The notes under the pieces were generated by a model. The model did not search any database. It worked only from the letters and a program-made list of their open reading frames with translations, and was not told where the DNA came from. From the NCBI GenBank assembly GCA_022457155.1, contig JAJGOT010000020.1, positions 874,501-938,500 on the forward strand: DNA of 64,000 bases, read 5' to 3'. The stretch comes from Cladopsammia gracilis. Lineage: Eukaryota > Cnidaria > Anthozoa > Scleractinia > Dendrophylliidae. The stretch's first letter is position 1; the number at the start of each line of letters is the position of its first letter. Shown piece by piece: positions 1-12,544 of the stretch. The translations under genes and the position numbers were made by a program.

Positions 1-52
1 CATTATTTGTGTTTTGCTACCAAGAATTGATTATGGACTTTCTTTCATTTAG

Positions 53-843
53 CTGTCCGCCCTGGCTTTCGCCCTGGCACAAAATATATCTACAAAATGA
101 CAGCAAGCCCAAGAGGATTAGCAATCATCGTTAATAACAAGAAGTTTGAGAATCATCCTGACGTATCCGAAAGACCGAAAACTCGCCACGGTTCGCAAGA
201 AGATGTCCGTCAAGTGGAAGAGTTGTTTACTGACTTGGGGTTTACGGTAGAAACAGAAGAAAATCTTAAGAAAGAAGATTTATTGGATAAGGTGTATGGT
301 TTTGCTAACAAGGCTGAAAGAGCTCATGATTGTTTTGTGCTGTGGCTTATGAGTCATGGATCAAGTGGCAAGCTGACTTGCGCTGAGGGCAAAACGGTTT
401 CTATTCAATCATTACAAGATCAGGTCATCAAGGCTGGCAAGCTAGAGGGTAAGCCAAAGCTCTTTTTTATACAAGCATGCAGAGGTTATGATAAACATCA
501 GATATCGCTTCCAGAACAGCAGTCCACTGTAAGGCATACCAAATCCACAACTGACACAGATACATCGGCCTTGCAAAAGCCTTCTTCTGCCGATTTCCTG
601 TTTTCATATTCTACAGTCGATGACTACGTATCGTACAGGGATCCAAATACGGGAAGCTACTATGTTACCGCCCTTGTAGAAGTTTTTCGTCAAAATGCTG
701 CCGTTGACGACCTTGATAGTATGTTAACCAAAGTTAACAATAAAGTCAGCGAAATGGAAATAGAGCGAGACGAAAGCGGTGACAAATGCTTTAAACAAAT
801 GCCTGAATTTACAAACACTTTGACGAAAAAACTTTATTTCTAG
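53..843 (+). CDS. Caspase, last exon carrying the whole peptidase domain
   Basis: This is a cysteine protease of the caspase family (clan CD), which cleaves after aspartate in apoptosis or signalling. The reading frame stays open upstream of the first ATG (97) to an AG at 51-52 preceded by a pyrimidine-rich tract. The piece is therefore best read as a terminal exon starting at 53, and the Met at 97 is internal: the residues around it (YKM...RGLAIIVNNKKF) form the usual first strand of the p20 subunit. The catalytic His lies in LMSHGSSG and the catalytic Cys in FIQACRG. The stretch DFLFSYSTVDDYVSYRD resembles the start of the p10 subunit after a linker that could be cut. The stop is TAG at 841. 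Any death-fold prodomain must lie upstream, outside the window. AATAAA signals occur at 1229 and 2106. The family call is secure; the subtype (executioner or initiator) is not. Confidence 0.88.
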
Positions 844-2488
844 AAATTAGTTGTTTGTGACTTGACACTTGAGCTAGTTTAAATACTGACTGTAAAATAC
901 TCAGCCGTATTACACAACTTTTCGCAGGATAACTGAATGCAGTAGAAGAAAGCGTGGACTCGCTGTTTGTTGTTTTGATCAATCCAGAAAGTTAAGTTGC
1001 GAACACAGATTTCGATGATTCCGTTTTTCAGGATTTTTAAACTGTTCATCATTAAATGCCTAAAATTGGCAAGAATCAAGTTCATTTCTATTTTGGTGGT
1101 TTCGTTGACGTATCTGACGCTGCTATAGCAACGTAACTACGCTGGATGTAAACCAGTCCAAAAGTCCAATGGATAGATCCTTTGTTTGCATGCAACTGGC
1201 CTAATGAAATTTTAACAGTGGGATTTATAATAAATCCTTATTTTATGTTCTCATATTGTGCTCTGGATTATTTAAGATTTCTCCTGTTAAATTTCAATAG
1301 ACCACTTGATAAATTGACACGTTTCCGCGAAAAGCCACTAAAATGTAAAGACATAATGTCAATTTTTCGGTTAATTGCGTATACCAGGAAGTATAAAAGC
1401 ATGCAACCTTGTCCCTAGGCCTTCTCCGCTTGGCGAGCGAAGAAACTCCTGGACAAGTTTACTACAATTAACTTCAAAAATCCTGGAGTATTTGCCGCGA
1501 AAACAAACACATCTGCCAAGCGTTAGAAATAGCCTCCGAAAGCGCCAATTAATCGCGTGTCACGTGACAAAACAATCCACGATTCTTATTTTCAGCCTTG
1601 TCCAAGGGTTATTGATGCCCGGCCCGCGCCATTTCAAAAGTGGAGTAAGCCCTAGAGATGAGATTGAAAAAAATGCAAATAGGCTGGGTTTTCTGTAACC
1701 GGTCTTTCTTTTTAACATATGGTTATATGCCGCCAAACCTTTTCAAATACAGCTGATCGGAATGTGTGCAGGCGACAGCTTCTACAACAAAACATTGTAC
1801 AAAACTACTGTAATAGTTTGATATTTGTATTGCCAGGTATGTAACCGGGAATCCCCATCATTTACTGGGCCCCGGCAACAGGTTTTCGTTTTGAATGACA
1901 TAATTTAATCTTTTTAGCTAGACTTAAAAGTTTCAGAGGACTTAAGTGATGCCAGATCCGGTCATCAATTTTAAATAATCTTTAACAAAAGTTCAAATGT
2001 TTCTGGTGTTGCCAGAACTGGAACTGTGAAACCTTACGGTTTCATTATAACAAGACATTTTAGTTAGCTTATAGTTTTAAAGTGTTTAGTTTCTTTCATT
2101 GTTGAAATAAAATGGGAGCACATCTATGTGTCTTTCAGCGTGTTTCCTTGCAATAACTGTTGTGTTTACCATGGAGAAAATAGCGTAAAATCTCAGCAAC
2201 TCGAACCGTACGGGGAAAAAAAGCTGTTGCAATTATCAAACGTTTGAGTTGTCGTGGGCTTACTGATTCTGTTTTGAAGTTTTAAGTATGCAGGGGTAAA
2301 CCACAAGCTTACGATGTTCTGTTTGGGTGACGTGCTGTGCATATTACATCACTCATTTCTCTTATATTTTCGCCGCTTTACCGGCCTGCGGCCACGACTT
2401 CTCACGAACGCGTTCCGTGAGAGAACTCTTGGGTACCCGGGGTATAACCGGTACCGCCGCGATAATTACCGTGGTCATTATAGATTTT
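844..2488. other. Gene-free stretch downstream of the caspase
   Basis: No convincing gene is seen. It holds the probable 3' untranslated region of the caspase. Around 1405-1440 there is a fragment that translates as NLVPRPSP; a similar phrase, NLVPRVSLP, recurs near 19495-19520, so this is a dispersed repeat and not a gene. A short hairpin surrounds AACGCGTT near 2400-2423. Confidence 0.5.
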
Positions 2489-3034
2489 GTGTCATTGTCT
2501 GAGAAAGTGTTCCAGAAGTTGGAAAGGGGGGTTAACCTATTTTGATGAAACTTGCTGCAGAAGTTGATCTTGGTAAGATATTCCAAAAGCCAAAGTGGTT
2601 TTGTTTTCTGACTTTTAGTTCAGAAGTTTCGGGGGGGGGGGGGGGTACCATTTGAGGCCAGCGGATCATGGAAAATCACGTTTTACAAGGGGTAAGTTTG
2701 GAATAGCATGAAAACAAACTAATTAATTGCATGGTGTGTTTCTATTACAAAGTGTCTTTCACATCATATGTGCAGATTTGGCAGAGAAGGTTCTGGCAGT
2801 GTGGGGGCTGGCACAAGTTTTGGCCAAATTTTGAAGAAAAAAAAATGTGATTTTCCATGATCTGCTGGCCTCAAATGGTACCCCCCTCCCGAAACTTCTG
2901 AACTAAAAGTCAGAAAACAAAAATACTTTGGCTTTTGGAATATCTTACCAAGGTCAACTTCTCCAGCAAGTTTCATCAAAATCGATTAACCCCCATTTCC
3001 AACTTCTGGAACACTTTCTCAGACAATGACACTT
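2489..3034. repeat. Foldback element with ~190-bp inverted arms
   Basis: The left arm (about 2489-2685) reappears as its reverse complement at about 2840-3034. Matching landmarks include GTCATTGTCTGAGAAAGTG at 2491 against CACTTTCTCAGACAATGAC near 3012, and a G-run followed by TACCATTTGAGGCCAGC against GGCCTCAAATGGTACC. About 155 bp of unrelated sequence separates the arms. No coding capacity and no clear target-site duplication were found. It is probably a non-autonomous foldback or MITE-like element. Confidence 0.75.
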
Positions 3035-4212
3035 AACACCTTAAGTGGTACCGATCTACAAATTTTGATCCTTAAAAGGTAGGGCGCACCCCCGTCATTT
3101 TTTATATGGAAGTTCATCCCCGGGCTGAAGACGTTGCTGTTCAACATTGTAAAGCTAGCTATTTTAGCCCACGCCAAACCGAAGCAATTTGGATACATTT
3201 CTAATTCATCCACCACTGACCCAGCATGACTCTGATATATAAGTTACATAACAGGACGAAAGCGACCGATGGTACTGGGGCAGTCGTTCGAGTATTTGCC
3301 CTATACTATAAGAACGCGCGCATTTGACCTTATCGACCATTTATTACTGATTTCTAAATTGCGTCATAACGGTATCAACCCTTAAATCGCAAACTGGATT
3401 TCATTCTTTGTTACCAACGTGAAGAAAACAGAGAATTGGCCAAGAATTGCGCTGCTGGTGAGGCGTATTACCGGCGAGTGTTCCGCAAGGTATCAAATTG
3501 GTACGTTGGTTTGTGTATTGCCGTGATCAATTATTCCCTACAAGCTTCTTCTGCAGACGACATTTTCAAGTATGTAGATGACACCACGTTTTATGTAGGT
3601 CTGAAAATTAATGAGAAGGTACCAACTCACCTGAAACACCTATCAATGAATTTCAAAAAGAAAAACCTTTGAATGCAGTGGTCCACACGACGCAGAAATT
3701 AAACATGCTGGTAGTTGCCGGATCTTCCTTGTGAAAGATTTCGTGCCAGGCGTCACTTGAATGTGAAAATACAAAGCTGGCATACAAATACAAAAAATAC
3801 AAATGCAAGGCTGGCACTACGGCAAAGGGCAGATTTATTAATGGCCAATATTTCGACTAATAGTACTAGCCTTCCTCAGGGCCAGGGCTATACTGAAAGA
3901 AAATATTGTAACGGCTCCTCAAATTAGAAAATTACATGGTTATAAATGATTGGCCAATTAATGACGACAGTGCACCTGTAACATAAGATAAAAATAATAT
4001 ATGACATATATAGTGTATGATACAAAACTGAGTTCAGCGTTCGTTCCTTCGGTTAATGCCTCCTGATGACAAATTGTTCCCTCTATCAATTAAAAAGGCC
4101 TCGCGTGTTTTTCGACGGGAAGCATTGATGGTAGGCTGCAGTTCAAGCGGGATGAGTCAAATTCATGGACTTTGTATTTTCTTGTCTTACTAAAATCGCC
4201 CAGGCACCCTCC
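3035..4212. other. Relic-rich stretch with reverse transcriptase scrap
   Basis: No intact gene. Around 3555-3600 the + strand translates as DDIFKYVDDTTFY, which resembles the active-site region of a non-LTR reverse transcriptase, but nothing else of that domain survives. Near 3780-3960 lies sequence of the kind found at Penelope-like element ends, including the hammerhead-like motif annotated separately at 3843-3883. Confidence 0.4.
3843..3883 (-). ncRNA. Hammerhead-like ribozyme motif (degenerate)
   Basis: Read on the minus strand, GGCC is followed by CTGAGGA (one change from the hammerhead core CTGATGA), a 5-bp stem with one G-T pair, then GAAA, TATT and GGCC. GGCC/GGCC can form stem I, and TATT gives an allowed cleavage triplet. 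The same layout with a perfect core occurs at 38765-38805. Minimal type I hammerheads with almost no stem III are known from Penelope-like elements and retrozymes. This copy is probably inactive because of the core change. Confidence 0.45.
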
Positions 4213-4380
4213 TTAGGGATGGACCATTTTATTTTTGAGGGGGGGGGGGTTGGGCAATTTTTGCTTGGTAAGAATTTTTTTTCGCCTTTGGGCTGTGCAA
4301 GAATTTTTTTTAGTACCTAAAGGTTGTGCACGAATTTTTTTTCCATTTTTTTAGTCTTCATATTTAGTATCACCAAAAAT

Positions 4381-7300
4381 GAGCATTCCATAGTTGTTTT
4401 TTCACGCAAAGAACGCAAAGCACTACATGAGCTAAAACATAGCACTGAAATTAACCTTAAAAAAGCGGACAAGGGAAGTACCACTTGTCATGAACAAAAG
4501 CGATGAAATACGAGAAGGACAAATCCAAATCGATGATCTAAACAATTACAGTCCTCTCGTTGAACCCATGGTTAAAGAGACATATAACAAGGTGTCGCGT
4601 CTGATTTCAGAACTACACCAAAAAAACACATTGATGATATGACAAAGAAATGGCTGTTACAAACACCAAATCCACCAAGAATACCAGAATTTTATACCCT
4701 TACAAAAATTCACAAACCAACCATCACAGGGAGAGCAATTATCTCCGGTTGTGATGGACCTATAGAAAGAATATCATCTTTTGTTGATACACTACTTCAG
4801 CCTATATCGAAATCACAAGCGTCTTATCTTAAAGATACGACCGATTTCATAAATTTTATTGAGAAAACCAAAGTTAAAAAACGAACATTTCTTGTATCGA
4901 TGGATGTCACAAGTCTATACACAAATATACCACAGGAAGAGGGTATTATTACAGTATGCACAGCATACGAGAACTTTTACAAAAACGACCCTCCCATACC
5001 AACACATTATCTCAGAGAAATGCTTAGACTAATTCTCAAAGAAAATTCCTTCCAGTTTAATGGAAAGAACTATCTGCTAATACACGGTACTGCCATGGGA
5101 ACTAAAATGGCCGTTGCCTTTGCAAACATATTCATGGCGAACATTGAAACAAATTCTAAGCAAAAACGTCTCTAAACCCACAGTTTGGAAAAGTTACATT
5201 GACGATATATTCTCACTATGGGACATCAGCAAACCAGATATTGTACAATTCATCGAACAAGCCAACTCACATCACCCTAAAATCAAATTTACGGCTGAAA
5301 TCTCAGACATTGAAACTACATTTCTGGATACAGTTATACACAAAGGCGAAAGATTCAAGGAACAATCTATCCTTGATATAAAAACACATTTTTAAGCCAA
5401 CGGAAACCTTTCAATATACACATTTTACCTCTTGTCACCCACCAAGTGTTAAAATAGGATTCGTGAAGGGCGAAGCCCTGAGACTCCTACGAACTAATTC
5501 TTCAAAAACCACTTTTGAGGAAAATATTTCTAGAGGCTACCCAAATACGACTACTCTACTACTCAGCCGGCTGCAAGGCAGTCGGCCACGATCCTTCCCC
5601 ACTGTTTCCTATCCTGCGCCATCCGTCTAATTTCCTCTGGTAGTGGTGGGTGCTCGCTGTTTATGACCTTGGCAATATACTGGTGGAACATTGTTTTCGG
5701 CCTGCCAGATTTTCGCTTTCCATGCCGAGGTTGGTAGAAGGCATATTTGTTAATAGGCTCGTCAGTTGGTTTTCTCAAGATGTGACCCAGAAATTTCAGC
5801 TGACGGCGATGGATTTCTAGGATCAGAGGCTTCGGCTTGACCTGTTTTAGCATGTCTTCATTCCGGATGAAATCTAATCTCTTACCGCCAAGCATTATTC
5901 GGAAGCAGCTTGTTGCGAAGCTGTTCAATCTATCTTCGAGCCTCTGGGTCAGTGTCCAACTCTCACAACCATATAGCAGAATGGGAAGGCAGGCTGTTTT
6001 GAACAGGTTAACTTTAAGCTCTATTGGAGTGGACTTGGATCTCCATAGTTTCTCAAGCTTCCAGAAAGTGGCCCATCCTAACCCGAGACGCCTTTCTACG
6101 TCATTCTCGGTCGATGCCATCTTCGAGCCGAGGTAAGTGAAGTCCTTCACTTGCTTAATTTCCTCGTTATTCAGGGTCAGGTTGTCTGGACAGTTGGTGT
6201 TTGTCATGAACTCTGTCTTCTTAATATTTATCTCTAGGTCGATCTTTTTGGCTTCCTCAGCAGTGGTGTTAAGCTGAGCTTGTGCATGCTGCAAAGAGTT
6301 TTCCAACAGGGCAATGTCATCCGCAAAGTCAAGGTCATTAATTACCTCCTCTGGATGTCTTGTGGATCTCCTTGGTATGGTTGTGAATCCATGTTTCCCC
6401 TCAGCCATTCTCATCGTGTAATCAATCATGATGATAAATAGGAAGGGTGCCAAGACATCTCCTTGTAGCACTCCTGTGGTGACATTGAACTCTTCGGTGA
6501 GATGTCCGTCAACGTACACCGCACTTTTCGAGTTGTCGTAGAGTGCTTTAATGGCTTGTACTGTCTCTATGGGGATCCCATAGTGCCTCAGTACTTTGAA
6601 CATTACTTTGCGGTCAATTGAGTCAAAGGCCTTCTTGAAGTCGATGAAGGTGGTATATAGTGGCAGCTGTTGGTCGTCTGCACCCTCCATCAGTCTCCTG
6701 AGAATGAAGATCTGTTGGGCACAGCTCCGGCCTCTGCGGAAACCGGCCTGGTTGCATCTCAGCAGTGGATCAACATGCGGTCAAGTTCTGTTGAGGAGGA
6801 CTCGGTTGTAAACTTTAGCTGCAATGGACATTAGGGTTATACCTCTATAATTGGTCATCTCGTACAGGTTGCCCTTCTTAGGCAGAGGAAGTATGATGTT
6901 GGTGATCAATTGCTTATGTGGGATCTGTTTCACATACACAGCGTCGCAGATGTTGTGCAGGATTTCTTCAACCTGCTCACCGCCGTATTTGAGTGCATCT
7001 GCCGTTATTGATGTATCACAACCTGGAGACTTCCCCGATTTCCGTTGTTTAATGGCTGTTCTGATCTCAGCCTGATTGATGTTGCTGGTTATTACTGGCA
7101 GGTCTTCATCGGCTGGTGGTGGGTCAATGTCAGAGGTGGTATTCTGGTTGTTGAGGAGCTTTTCAAAGTACTAGCGCCATTCAGATAGCAGTTCTTCAGT
7201 GTTCTCAACTCTTGAGCCATCAGCCTTTTTCACTTTGGCGGCGGCGTTTGACTTTCCTTTGTCGGAGAGTTCATTGACCACTCTCCAAACAACGTTGTAT

Positions 7301-7651
7301 TGGTTGTTCTCTGCTGCATGCTTGAGTTCATCAAGCTTGCTCTCCAGATGTTTCCAAATAACCTGATAGAAAAAATCCTATCAGAAATAAAATTCACAGG
7401 AATGGAATCGGCGCTTAAACAAGATAAACAAACTCAAAGACATTTTGCCTTTTGTAACACAGTATCAACCATCAGTGCCAAACATCAAACAAGTTTTAAT
7501 GAGAAAAAGGCACTATATACAAAACCAACCACTTTTACGGAAAATTTTTAAAGAACCACCTATTATATCCTTTAAAAAAGAAAAATATTTAAAAGATACA
7601 CTCGTTAGAGCAAAAATAGAAAAGTTTCTCATATGTTTCACACCGGTATAG
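4381..7651 (+). pseudogene. Penelope-like reverse transcriptase, split by an insertion
   Basis: Part one (about 4381-5547) encodes, in shifting frames, KADKGST, FYTLTKIHKP, SMDVTSLYTNIP, HGTAMGT and SYIDDIFSLW. This is the order of reverse transcriptase motifs of Penelope-like elements, which have a reverse transcriptase and usually a GIY-YIG endonuclease. Frame changes occur near 4490-4640 and 5150. Part two (7361-7651) resumes with the C-terminal region (LPFVTQYQPSVPNIKQ, KEPPIISFKKEKYLKD). The two parts are separated by the antisense insertion 5548-7353. No GIY-YIG domain follows part two, so the element is truncated as well as frameshifted. It cannot encode an active enzyme. Confidence 0.85.
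5548..7353 (-). pseudogene. 5'-truncated non-LTR retrotransposon (RTE-like) reverse transcriptase
   Basis: The minus strand encodes a reverse transcriptase from about NYRGITLMSIAAKVYNR through GFRRGRSC, FIDFKKAFDSIDR, GVLQGDVLAPFLF and DLDFADDIALL, to a C-terminal region with LLYGCESWT and RQLKFLGHILRK. The largest open part is 5563-6690 (375 residues). Two in-frame stops break the upstream part: TGA at 6781-6783 and TAG near 7171. No endonuclease domain remains, so the copy is 5'-truncated. CCAAATA flanks it at 5541-5547 and 7354-7360, a 7-bp target duplication inside the Penelope-like element, so it inserted later. The family name RTE-like is my best match and is not certain. Confidence 0.82.
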
Positions 7652-7685
7652 AGATTGTGCGGCCTGTCACCCTTGCTATTTCCTG

Positions 7686-8235
7686 ATAAATATGTATGAG
7701 ATATGTTGAAGATAGCTGAAAGTCATTTTATAATACAAGTTATATTTAAATATAAATGATATTTTAAGACATGATTTTTATAATATACCAGATTCAGTGA
7801 AATGGTTCAAATTTATATTTTGCTACAAGAAATGGATGGAAATGTTGTATTTTTGATATTTATGATATGAAACACAAAGAGGTGAATTATTTTACAAACA
7901 GTTTAACAGCATTTTTAGTCTGTTAAGAAGCTTCTGTAGAAGCAGAAGAAGGGGCACAAAAATAGACACTATAAGACATTACAGTTATTGTTATTTAATA
8001 AATATATGAGATATGTTGAAGATAGCTAAAAGTTATTTTATAATACAAGTTATATTTATATATAAATGATATTTTAAGACATGATTTTTATATTATACCA
8101 GATTCAGTGAAATGGTTCAAATTTATGTTTTACTACAAGAGATGGATGGAAATGTTGTATTTTTGATATTTATGATATGAAATACAAAGAGGTGAATTAT
8201 TTTACAAACAGTTTAACAGCATATTTGGTCTGTTG
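7686..8235 (+). repeat. Two direct copies of a ~239-bp AT-rich unit
   Basis: Copy one (7686-7924) and copy two (7997-8235) run from ATAAATATGTATGAGATATG to GTTTAACAGCAT...GTCTGTT and differ at only a few percent of positions. About 72 bp separate them. They lie just downstream of the Penelope-like C-terminal part and may be its terminal repeats, since such elements often end in tandem LTR-like units (inference). Confidence 0.75.
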
Positions 8236-8427
8236 AAATAAAATTGACAAAAATTACAGATTACCTTTTTATTTGCTCTAACAGCATCCTACCAGTAGAA
8301 AGGCTTGCTCGATTTTTTTTTCCCTGGCCCACTGTGCATGATTTTTTTTCTTGACTTTTGCTGTGCAGGAATTTTTTTTTTGGTAATTGCCCAACCCCCC
8401 CTCAAAAATAAAATGGTCCATCCCTTA

Positions 8428-9308
8428 CTCTAGCGCGGTGCGCGTGCACGTTTCTGGGACTGATGCACTGCACTCGGTGGATGCGACGCTTCGCGCGCTC
8501 TGTTTCCCTGCGCTTGACCAGCGCCTGGCCGGACGAGTCAGAATCTAACAGCTTTTTACGTAGCATGCGCACAACCAGTTTTGCTCTATACCCGTCAGAG
8601 TTTTCACTTCAGTTTACTGAAATATCTAAACACTAATTTATAACAAATGCAAAGGAGGGCAATGTGAATCATACGTGGTTATGACACACCTTAACAATAT
8701 TCACTTACAGCTTCCAAACTCTGCAGACTTCATCAACGGCTGCGCTATTTTTGAGAAAGTAATATCGCAATCTGTACAAATCTCATCGTAGTGAACCGAC
8801 CTCGGTTTCGAACTGGTCAAATAAATATCCACAGGTAACCCAAGCTTGCTCTCGATTTGAACCCGTGAGAGCCACAGTAAGGCCTCTTATCTAATTGATT
8901 TATTATGCGTTAACAACTATTATGAGACTTTGTTTTGGAAATATTTTTTGCTACATAAACGTGCTTAACGTGCAATAAACTTCCCTTTTGAGTTCACCTT
9001 TAGTGCCTTTCTTGCGATTTCTTGTGTTTACTGCGTTTGAAGCCATCCCGAGAGCGACGAACAACGACTCTTCTCCACAAGTATTAGAGTGTTTTTAGTG
9101 TTTTGGCTGCCACTTTGAAAGCGTAGAAGGCCCTGGGAAGGAGGTTGGCAAGAAGGTGTACTGTGGTTCACGGGCTCTGGAAGCGAGCTTGGGTTACCTG
9201 TGATGCACAATGTGATTGCGGAAGCATCGAGATGGACGGTGTACGGTTTCAATTTTCGCTGTTGTTCGAAGCACGTCGTTATATCTTCAAGCTTTTTTCG
9301 CCTGCTTA
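8428..9308. other. Gene-free stretch
   Basis: I see no gene. A GC-rich, CpG-containing piece lies at about 8430-8560 directly outside the TIR element. A B-box-like string on the minus strand near 8860 is not supported by an A box or a clover-leaf fold. Confidence 0.4.
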
Positions 9309-9359
9309 TAAATTTATGAAGTGTGAACAATGTCAAAAATACCCTTTGATCAAAGTATG

Positions 9360-9720
9360 GATCATTGGGCTAAAACCCCTAGTTTTATGGGCAATAAGTC
9401 ATTTCATTGAGCTATGCCAAATTCATTTCATTGGATCATAGTTCATTTCATTGGTCTATAATTCATTTTATCGGGATATTTTTCATTTCATTGGGCTATT
9501 TTTGACGTCAATGAGCTATTATTCATTTCACAGAGCAAGGCAGCGTTCATCTCATTGGGTAATAGTTCATTTTATCGGGCTACATTTCAGTTTATCGGGC
9601 TGTTATTCATTTCATCGGGCAATGGTGCACTTGTCATTGGGCGATTGCTCATTTCATTGGGTTATTATTCATGTCATTTGGCCATTTTGTTCATTTCATT
9701 GGGCTATGAGCCCAGTCCTC
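9360..9720 (+). repeat. Subterminal array of ~18-20-bp degenerate repeats
   Basis: About fifteen imperfect copies of TTCATTTCATTGGGCTATTA, with variants such as TCATTTTATCGGGCTA, follow each other just upstream of the transposase start. The same array in inverse orientation lies at 30470-30810 beside copy B. Arrays of this kind near transposon ends are commonly transposase-binding sites. That role is inferred here. Confidence 0.75.
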
Positions 9721-12544
9721 TTGATCAGCGGTGTTACCACTAGTACCCAGGCTCACAAATCACAACAGAACAAGATGGAGTCGCTAGCGATACACGGAAA
9801 AAGATTTTTAACCGATGTACTCACAAAATTGGAAAATCCAAGTATGGATATTCAAGAGGTTGATAATTTTAAGTTCCGAATTGACTGGTTTTCTGGTGTT
9901 TTGGAGCGGTATAGTCATTCTACACAGCTGCCAAATCAGCTTACTTCAACGATCGATTCAATACTGGAGAAACTCTATCGTGTTCAATGTTTATTTGCAC
10001 AAATTGATAAAGACATTTTCAAGGGATATACACCAGTACGCTTATATACAGGAAACAAAGGCCGACCAACATTTGATATACCTAAAGAACAGCCTGAGCT
10101 TCTGTTAGAATACCATTTTTCCATACCAAAAATAGCTCAAATCCTTGGAGTAAGTGTGAGTACAGTGAACAGACGACTGAAAAGCTACGAACTATCCGTT
10201 GGACAAACCTATTCCGTTATAAATGACAGTGATCTTGATAAAGTTACGCAGCAACTAATTCAAGAATTTCCAAACTGTGGATATCGAAGAATGAGCGGGC
10301 TACTGCGTTTAAGAGGTATACGTGTGCAACAATTACGTGCGAGAGAGTCCATGCAAAGATCAGATCCTGAAGGCATTTTGCTCCGAGCATTACAATTAAC
10401 GCCACTCACCAGGTCATACAGTGTTAAATCATCCCTTGCTCTTTGGCATCTTGATGGCCACCATAAATTAATAAGGTAAGTTTTAATTTTTTCCAGGATA
10501 ATTTCTTCATTTACAGTGCGATAATCATCAGAAATCGAGATTTCAAACAAATGACCACAGAGTTATTTCACTTCATTTTATTTATTGACTTAATTCTAAT
10601 ATATATACATAGCCCAAGCCTAACAGCGTCGCACTTTGAACAAGCTTAACTAAGGTGAAACTTAACTAAGGTGAATAAGCATGTCCAATACTCTCGACTA
10701 GATTCCAGTGGACAAAACCTGGAGTCCAACGGAGTCTAATCGAAAAATGAAACCGGAAGTACAGTCGAGTCCACTTGAGTTACCGGAAGTCTAGTCACAA
10801 GATAAAAACGGAAATGTAAACTATCCAGTGGTATCCCGTTGCTTTCCATCGGAAAACCGGAAGTCTAGTGGTACTGTTGACTGGAAACCCTCAAGGTGAA
10901 AGGTTGGAAGCACAAGAATTAAGATTGACGAACGGGCTATTTTCAATTTTAGCAATTCTCAAAAACAGTATTACGCGACCGTCTGCACAGTACATTTTTA
11001 TAGACCGTGTAAAAGTTCACAAAAACAACTTTTCTCTGTCTAGAATAACTAGTACCACCAGTTTCCGAATAAAATACATTTTATGTTTGTCAAAAATTGA
11101 TCGAGAAACTGATTTGAAAATCAATCAAAGGGCTCTCAAAGCCATCTCGTTAATGCGTTGAAACATGAGGTTAAAAAAGAAGAATCTAAAATAAATATAA
11201 AATAAATATGGTAAAGATGGCGTTGTAGAATCAGACATTATGTAGAAAATGCGAGGCGCAGTAGTCAACTGGATATGGTCCTTGGCAGGATAGAGAAGAT
11301 TGAGAGAACTTGGTTTGAAAATTCGTGTTGGTGCAAGTCAAAAAAAGTTATGAGTAACAAAGAATCACGAGTGTGAATGTAAATAATTTTGATGTTAGTG
11401 AAGTGAAAGTGAAAGACTTTTCCCGCCTTGCTAGCTAATTGACGATGGAAATGTGTTGTTGGTTCAATTTACACAGTGCATTTTCAGTTATTCATTGTCT
11501 ATTTTCTGTTGGGATATTTGACAATGGAAAAGACTTTCTAAATCAAATACAATAGATTGCCGCAATTTCAAAACAATTAAAAGCCCACATCGATAATACG
11601 TCACGTGCAATGACTTTATATCTGATCAGATGAGACATTAATATTAATTATCAAAATATCAATTGACACAACAAATGGTGACTGAATCTTTAATATTCTT
11701 TAAAGTAAGGCCCGATTCAAACATTGAACTGCACATTTGCCGAATCTAATGGAAGGAGGCCGTAACAACATGTCATTTCTCTAGAGCTGCCTTTCCCCAT
11801 GCCAGGACAATTTGAGCTATGTTTAACAGACATCGCGCCATCAGCCATTTCTTTTTCAACTCTCCAGCAGTATTCGAAAATAGAACGAAAGTCAAAATTT
11901 ATGGTATTTTGCTGTTCCTACTCTTGCATAATGAAACGGAAAGTTTTGTAGTTAGCTAAAGTATCAAGTCTGCTGTTTTATATATTTTGACGTGAAAAAT
12001 GGCGGGAAAATGGTGATCACGTGGTCATTTTTCGGTCACGTCTGCTATGGACGCACTTATATAAAAAAAATATTGGGTCTGGAGCGGATAAACAGGGCAC
12101 CACTCCTGGCGGTCACTTTTTTAGTTTCCCTTAGATCGAAATGAGGTTCATGACAGGCCTGCACCGACTCCGCTATGTGGTTTTGCGGTTGCGATGCATT
12201 TATATTAGCTTTCAAAGTTTGGCTGTTACGAGTCGTGTCGTTAAGTGATTTACGTCTTGTATGATGTGTTAGGCGGCGTTTTGTAAACAGTTTTCAGGAA
12301 TGGTTGGTTTTGAACGAAACTCCATTTTTCATCAGTATTTGTTTAAGGTTTTTCAGTCATGGGTGAAATGTTGTGACAAAAGGCGTTATTATCTTGCGAG
12401 TTTTTTCGTTTTGTTTTCATGCCAATTGCGTTCCGGCAAAAGTGAAATTCAGAATACCAGTGCATTTAGGAGGGTGCTGATGGGGTTAACAGTTAACTGA
12501 CAATTGCCCAAAAATATAGTAGTTAACTGATAAATGAAAAGTTA

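Larger units (their letters stand above)
4216..8424. mobile_element. TIR element with TTA duplication, host of nested retroelements
   Basis: The outer ends are inverted repeats. Both begin GGGATGGACCATTTTATTT, followed by a G-run and TTGGGCAATT, and degrade inward through T-run motifs with TGTGCA. They are flanked by TTA at 4213-4215 and 8425-8427. TTA duplication and GG-starting ends fit a non-autonomous PIF/Harbinger-type element. No transposase gene is visible. The interior is filled by a Penelope-like element, which itself contains a non-LTR insertion. Confidence 0.6.

Noticed and set aside
1375..1698. Possible gene containing NLVPRPSPLGERR
   Set aside because: The phrase belongs to a dispersed repeat also seen near 19495; no start, splice or domain support.
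8853..8900. Possible tRNA-derived SINE (B-box-like GGTTCAAATC on the minus strand)
   Set aside because: No A box at the right distance and no T-stem pairing.
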